A stretch of DNA of 64,000 nt from an uncultured Lachnospiraceae bacterium (GTDB lineage: Bacteria > Bacillota > Clostridia > Lachnospirales > Lachnospiraceae). Positions 61,924-64,000 of this stretch are shown piece by piece; positions within the stretch are counted from its first letter, which is position 1; every line of letters starts with the position of its first letter. The DNA lies in NCBI GenBank assembly GCA_900550475.1, contig URSA01000004.1, forward strand, positions 62,001-126,000. Reading direction: 5' to 3'. The notes under the pieces were generated by a model. The model did not search any database. It saw only the letters and a list, made by a program, of their open reading frames with translations, and was not told the origin of the DNA. The position numbers were made by a program, and so were the translations under genes.

Positions 61924-64000
61924 ATGTTTGATGTAAAAAATGCAGTTCCGAAAGCGCCGCTTTACAGCACGGAGTTTGAGCATGACAACTGCGGTATCGG
62001 CGCATGCGTGAATATCAAAGGAAAGAAGAGCCACGAAACCGTGGAGAATGCGCTGAAGATCGTGGAGAATCTGGAGCACAGGGCAGGAAAGGACGCTGAG
62101 GGAAAGACCGGTGACGGCGTGGGAATCCTGACGCAGGTGCCCCACAAGTTTTTCGTGAGGGTGACGCGGCCGCTGGGCATCCGTCTGGGTGAAGAGAGAG
62201 AATACGGCGTGGGAATGTTCTTTTTCCCGCAGGGAGAATTGAAGCGCAACCAGTCCAAGAAAATGTTTGAGATCATCGTGGAGAAGGAAGGCCTTGAGTT
62301 TCTCGGGTGGCGGGAGGTGCCTGCCTACCCGGAGGTACTCGGACACAAGGCTGTGGAGTGTATGCCCTGCATTATGCAGGCATTCGTAAAGAAACCTGCG
62401 GATGTGGAAAAGGGACTGGAGTTCGACCGCAGGCTCTACATTGCAAGGCGTGTGTTTGAGCAGTCCACGGACGATACCTATGTGGTTTCCTTATCAAGCA
62501 GAACCATTGTATATAAGGGTATGTTTCTGGTGAAGCAGCTCCGCACTTTCTTTGCGGATCTGCAAAGTGAGGATTATGAGTCGGCGATTGCCATTGTGCA
62601 TTCCCGCTTCTCCACCAACACAAACCCGAGCTGGGAGCGCGCGCATCCTAATCGTTTCATAGTACACAACGGTGAGATCAACACCATCCGCGGCAATGCG
62701 GACAGGATGATCGCCCGTGAGGAAAATATGGAATCCGAGCATCTGCACGGACAGCTTCACAAGGTGCTTCCCGCCATCAACAAGACGGGTTCCGACTCCG
62801 CGATGCTGGACAACACGCTGGAGTTTCTGGTGATGAGCGGAATGGATCTGCCGCTGGCAGTGATGATTACAATTCCGGAACCTTGGGCGAACAATAAGAC
62901 CATGTCCAAGACCAAGAAGGATTTCTACCAATATTATGCCACCATGATGGAGCCGTGGGACGGGCCCGCGTCCATCCTGTTTTCGGATGGGGATATCATG
63001 GGGGCGGTGCTTGACCGAAACGGCCTGCGTCCTTCCCGCTATATGATCACGGATGATGACCAGCTCATTCTCTCCTCCGAGGTGGGCGTGCTGGATATCG
63101 ATCCGACCAAGATTCTGGTGAAGGAGCGTCTGCGTCCCGGAAAAATGCTGTTGGTTGATACGGTGCAGGGACGGGTGATCGATGATGATGAGCTGAAAGA
63201 AAAATATGCTTCCGCGCAGCCTTACGGCGAGTGGCTGGACAATAATCTGGTGGAGCTGCATGATCTGAAGATTCCCAACCAGCGTGTGCCGGAGTTCTCC
63301 GAGGAGGAGAGGGCGCGCATGCAGAAGGCGTTCGGCTACACATATGACGAATTAAAGACCAGCATTCTTCCGATGGCGAAGAACGGTGCGGAAGCCATTG
63401 CCGCCATGGGAGTGGATACGCCGCTGCCGGTGCTGAGCAAGACACATCATCCGCTGTTCCATTATTTCAAGCAGTTGTTTGCCCAGGTGACCAACCCGCC
63501 CATTGACGCCATAAGGGAGGAGGTCGTGACCTCTACCACCGTCTATGTGGGACGGGAGGGAAACGTGCTGGAGGAAGTGCCGGAGAACTGCAATGTGTTG
63601 AAGGTCAACAATCCGATCCTGACCAACACGGATCTTCTGAAGATCAAGAACATGAAGGAGGACGGCTTCCGCGTGGAAGTGATCCCCATCATCTACTATA
63701 AAAATACCAGTCTGGAGAAGGCGATCGACAGGCTCTTTGTGGAGGTGGACAGAGCGTACCGGGACGGCATCAATGTGCTGATCCTCTCGGACAGAGGCGT
63801 AGACGAGAACCATGTGGCGATTCCGTCGCTGCTTGCCGTTTCCGCCCTGCATCAGTACCTTGTGCGCACGAAAAAGAGAACCAGAGTGGCAATTATTCTG
63901 GAGTCCGGTGAGCCGAGGGAGGTGCATCATTTTGCCACCCTTCTGGGCTATGGCGCCTGCGCGATCAATCCCTATCTTGCACAGGAGTCCATCAAGGAAC
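61924..64000 (+). CDS. gltB: Glutamate synthase large subunit (3' end outside window)
   Basis: The frame is open to the window end, about 692 residues of a protein normally near 1500. The N-terminal class II glutamine amidotransferase domain has its nucleophile Cys23 in DNCGIG, exposed after removal of a short propeptide, and HSRFSTNT, GEINT and GSDSAML marks. The central domain has begun by the window end. The enzyme transfers the glutamine amide to 2-oxoglutarate to give two glutamates. AAAGGAG precedes the ATG. The leader with an attenuator-like hairpin and an upstream palindrome suggests nitrogen control. Confidence 0.95.
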   Translation, partial: MFDVKNAVPKAPLYSTEFEHDNCGIGACVNIKGKKSHETVENALKIVENLEHRAGKDAEGKTGDGVGILTQVPHKFFVRVTRPLGIRLGEEREYGVGMFFFPQGELKRNQSKKMFEIIVEKEGLEFLGWREVPAYPEVLGHKAVECMPCIMQAFVKKPADVEKGLEFDRRLYIARRVFEQSTDDTYVVSLSSRTIVYKGMFLVKQLRTFFADLQSEDYESAIAIVHSRFSTNTNPSWERAHPNRFIVHNGEINTIRGNADRMIAREENMESEHLHGQLHKVLPAINKTGSDSAMLDNTLEFLVMSGMDLPLAVMITIPEPWANNKTMSKTKKDFYQYYATMMEPWDGPASILFSDGDIMGAVLDRNGLRPSRYMITDDDQLILSSEVGVLDIDPTKILVKERLRPGKMLLVDTVQGRVIDDDELKEKYASAQPYGEWLDNNLVELHDLKIPNQRVPEFSEEERARMQKAFGYTYDELKTSILPMAKNGAEAIAAMGVDTPLPVLSKTHHPLFHYFKQLFAQVTNPPIDAIREEVVTSTTVYVGREGNVLEEVPENCNVLKVNNPILTNTDLLKIKNMKEDGFRVEVIPIIYYKNTSLEKAIDRLFVEVDRAYRDGINVLILSDRGVDENHVAIPSLLAVSALHQYLVRTKKRTRVAIILESGEPREVHHFATLLGYGACAINPYLAQESIKE

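Noticed and set aside
1..64000. tRNA or rRNA genes
   Set aside because: No tRNA-like TTCGA/CCA cloverleaf or rRNA stretch was noticed in the gene-free regions; a covariance-model scan would settle it.

Overview
The window looks like chromosomal DNA of a Gram-positive gut anaerobe of the Clostridia, most likely Lachnospiraceae. The basis is gene content (split PurO/PurH purine genes under a ZTP riboswitch, T-box tyrS, TPP-riboswitch thiT, AddAB, clostripain-type peptidase, GH2/GH36/GH51 glycosidases), strong AGGAGG ribosome sites and sigma-A promoters with 17-bp spacers. Most of it is fairly GC-rich with G/C-ending codons. The stretch at about 25.8-32.1 kb is clearly AT-richer. I cannot name genus or species.

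Layout. 0-1.7 kb: the 3' part of a PAS-GGDEF-EAL cyclic-di-GMP gene. 1.6-15.9 kb: a long, closely spaced plus-strand run that begins with a promoter and ZTP riboswitch. It carries IMP cyclohydrolase, AICAR transformylase, a DHH phosphoesterase, a TIR/membrane/propeller protein, a GT2-GtrA glycosyltransferase, a phosphodiester glycosidase, an anchored protein, a PAP2 phosphatase, glutaminyl-tRNA synthetase, a DUF2225 protein and a MocR regulator. It ends at a bidirectional terminator. 16-25.8 kb: a small acidic protein, a TetR regulator, a Cys-rich protein, an MBOAT/SGNH O-acylation pair, a uracil permease, a dipeptidase, MgtE and an amidohydrolase. 25.8-32.1 kb: an AT-rich accessory segment with noncoding repeats, an ICMT-like methyltransferase, an acetyltransferase remnant, a clostripain-like protease, a MITE-like element, a GH51 arabinofuranosidase and a divergent AraC regulator.

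32.1-35.6 kb: T-box tyrS, convergent with a HAD phosphatase and a membrane diguanylate cyclase. 35.6-44.0 kb: a galactoside-use operon (TetR, GH2, a GT-B-like protein, GPH symporter, GH36) behind a promoter flanked by two matching operators. 44.0-46.6 kb: an ABC exporter with its own LytTR regulator and DUF3021 protein. 46.6-46.9 kb: a decayed RelB/YafQ toxin-antitoxin pair. 47-58 kb: GDSL and CE1-type esterases, exonuclease III, a GNAT enzyme, rhodanese-TtcA and AddB-AddA. 57.9-58.8 kb: TPP-riboswitch thiT, divergent from a HAD gene. 59.6-59.8 kb: a complete minus-strand transcription unit for a 22-residue, four-cysteine peptide. 59.8-61.3 kb: a HAD-CPBP fusion. 61.36-61.58 kb: an array of hairpins with an exact 62-bp period. 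61.7-64 kb: the promoter, attenuator-like leader and first two thirds or less of glutamate synthase gltB.

The most unusual items are the micropeptide unit, the 62-bp hairpin array with related elements near 26 kb, the coupled DHH-TIR pair inside a ZTP-controlled operon, the HAD-CPBP fusion, and the GT-B-like protein in the galactoside operon. I saw no tRNA or rRNA genes, CRISPR array, prophage or intact IS transposase.
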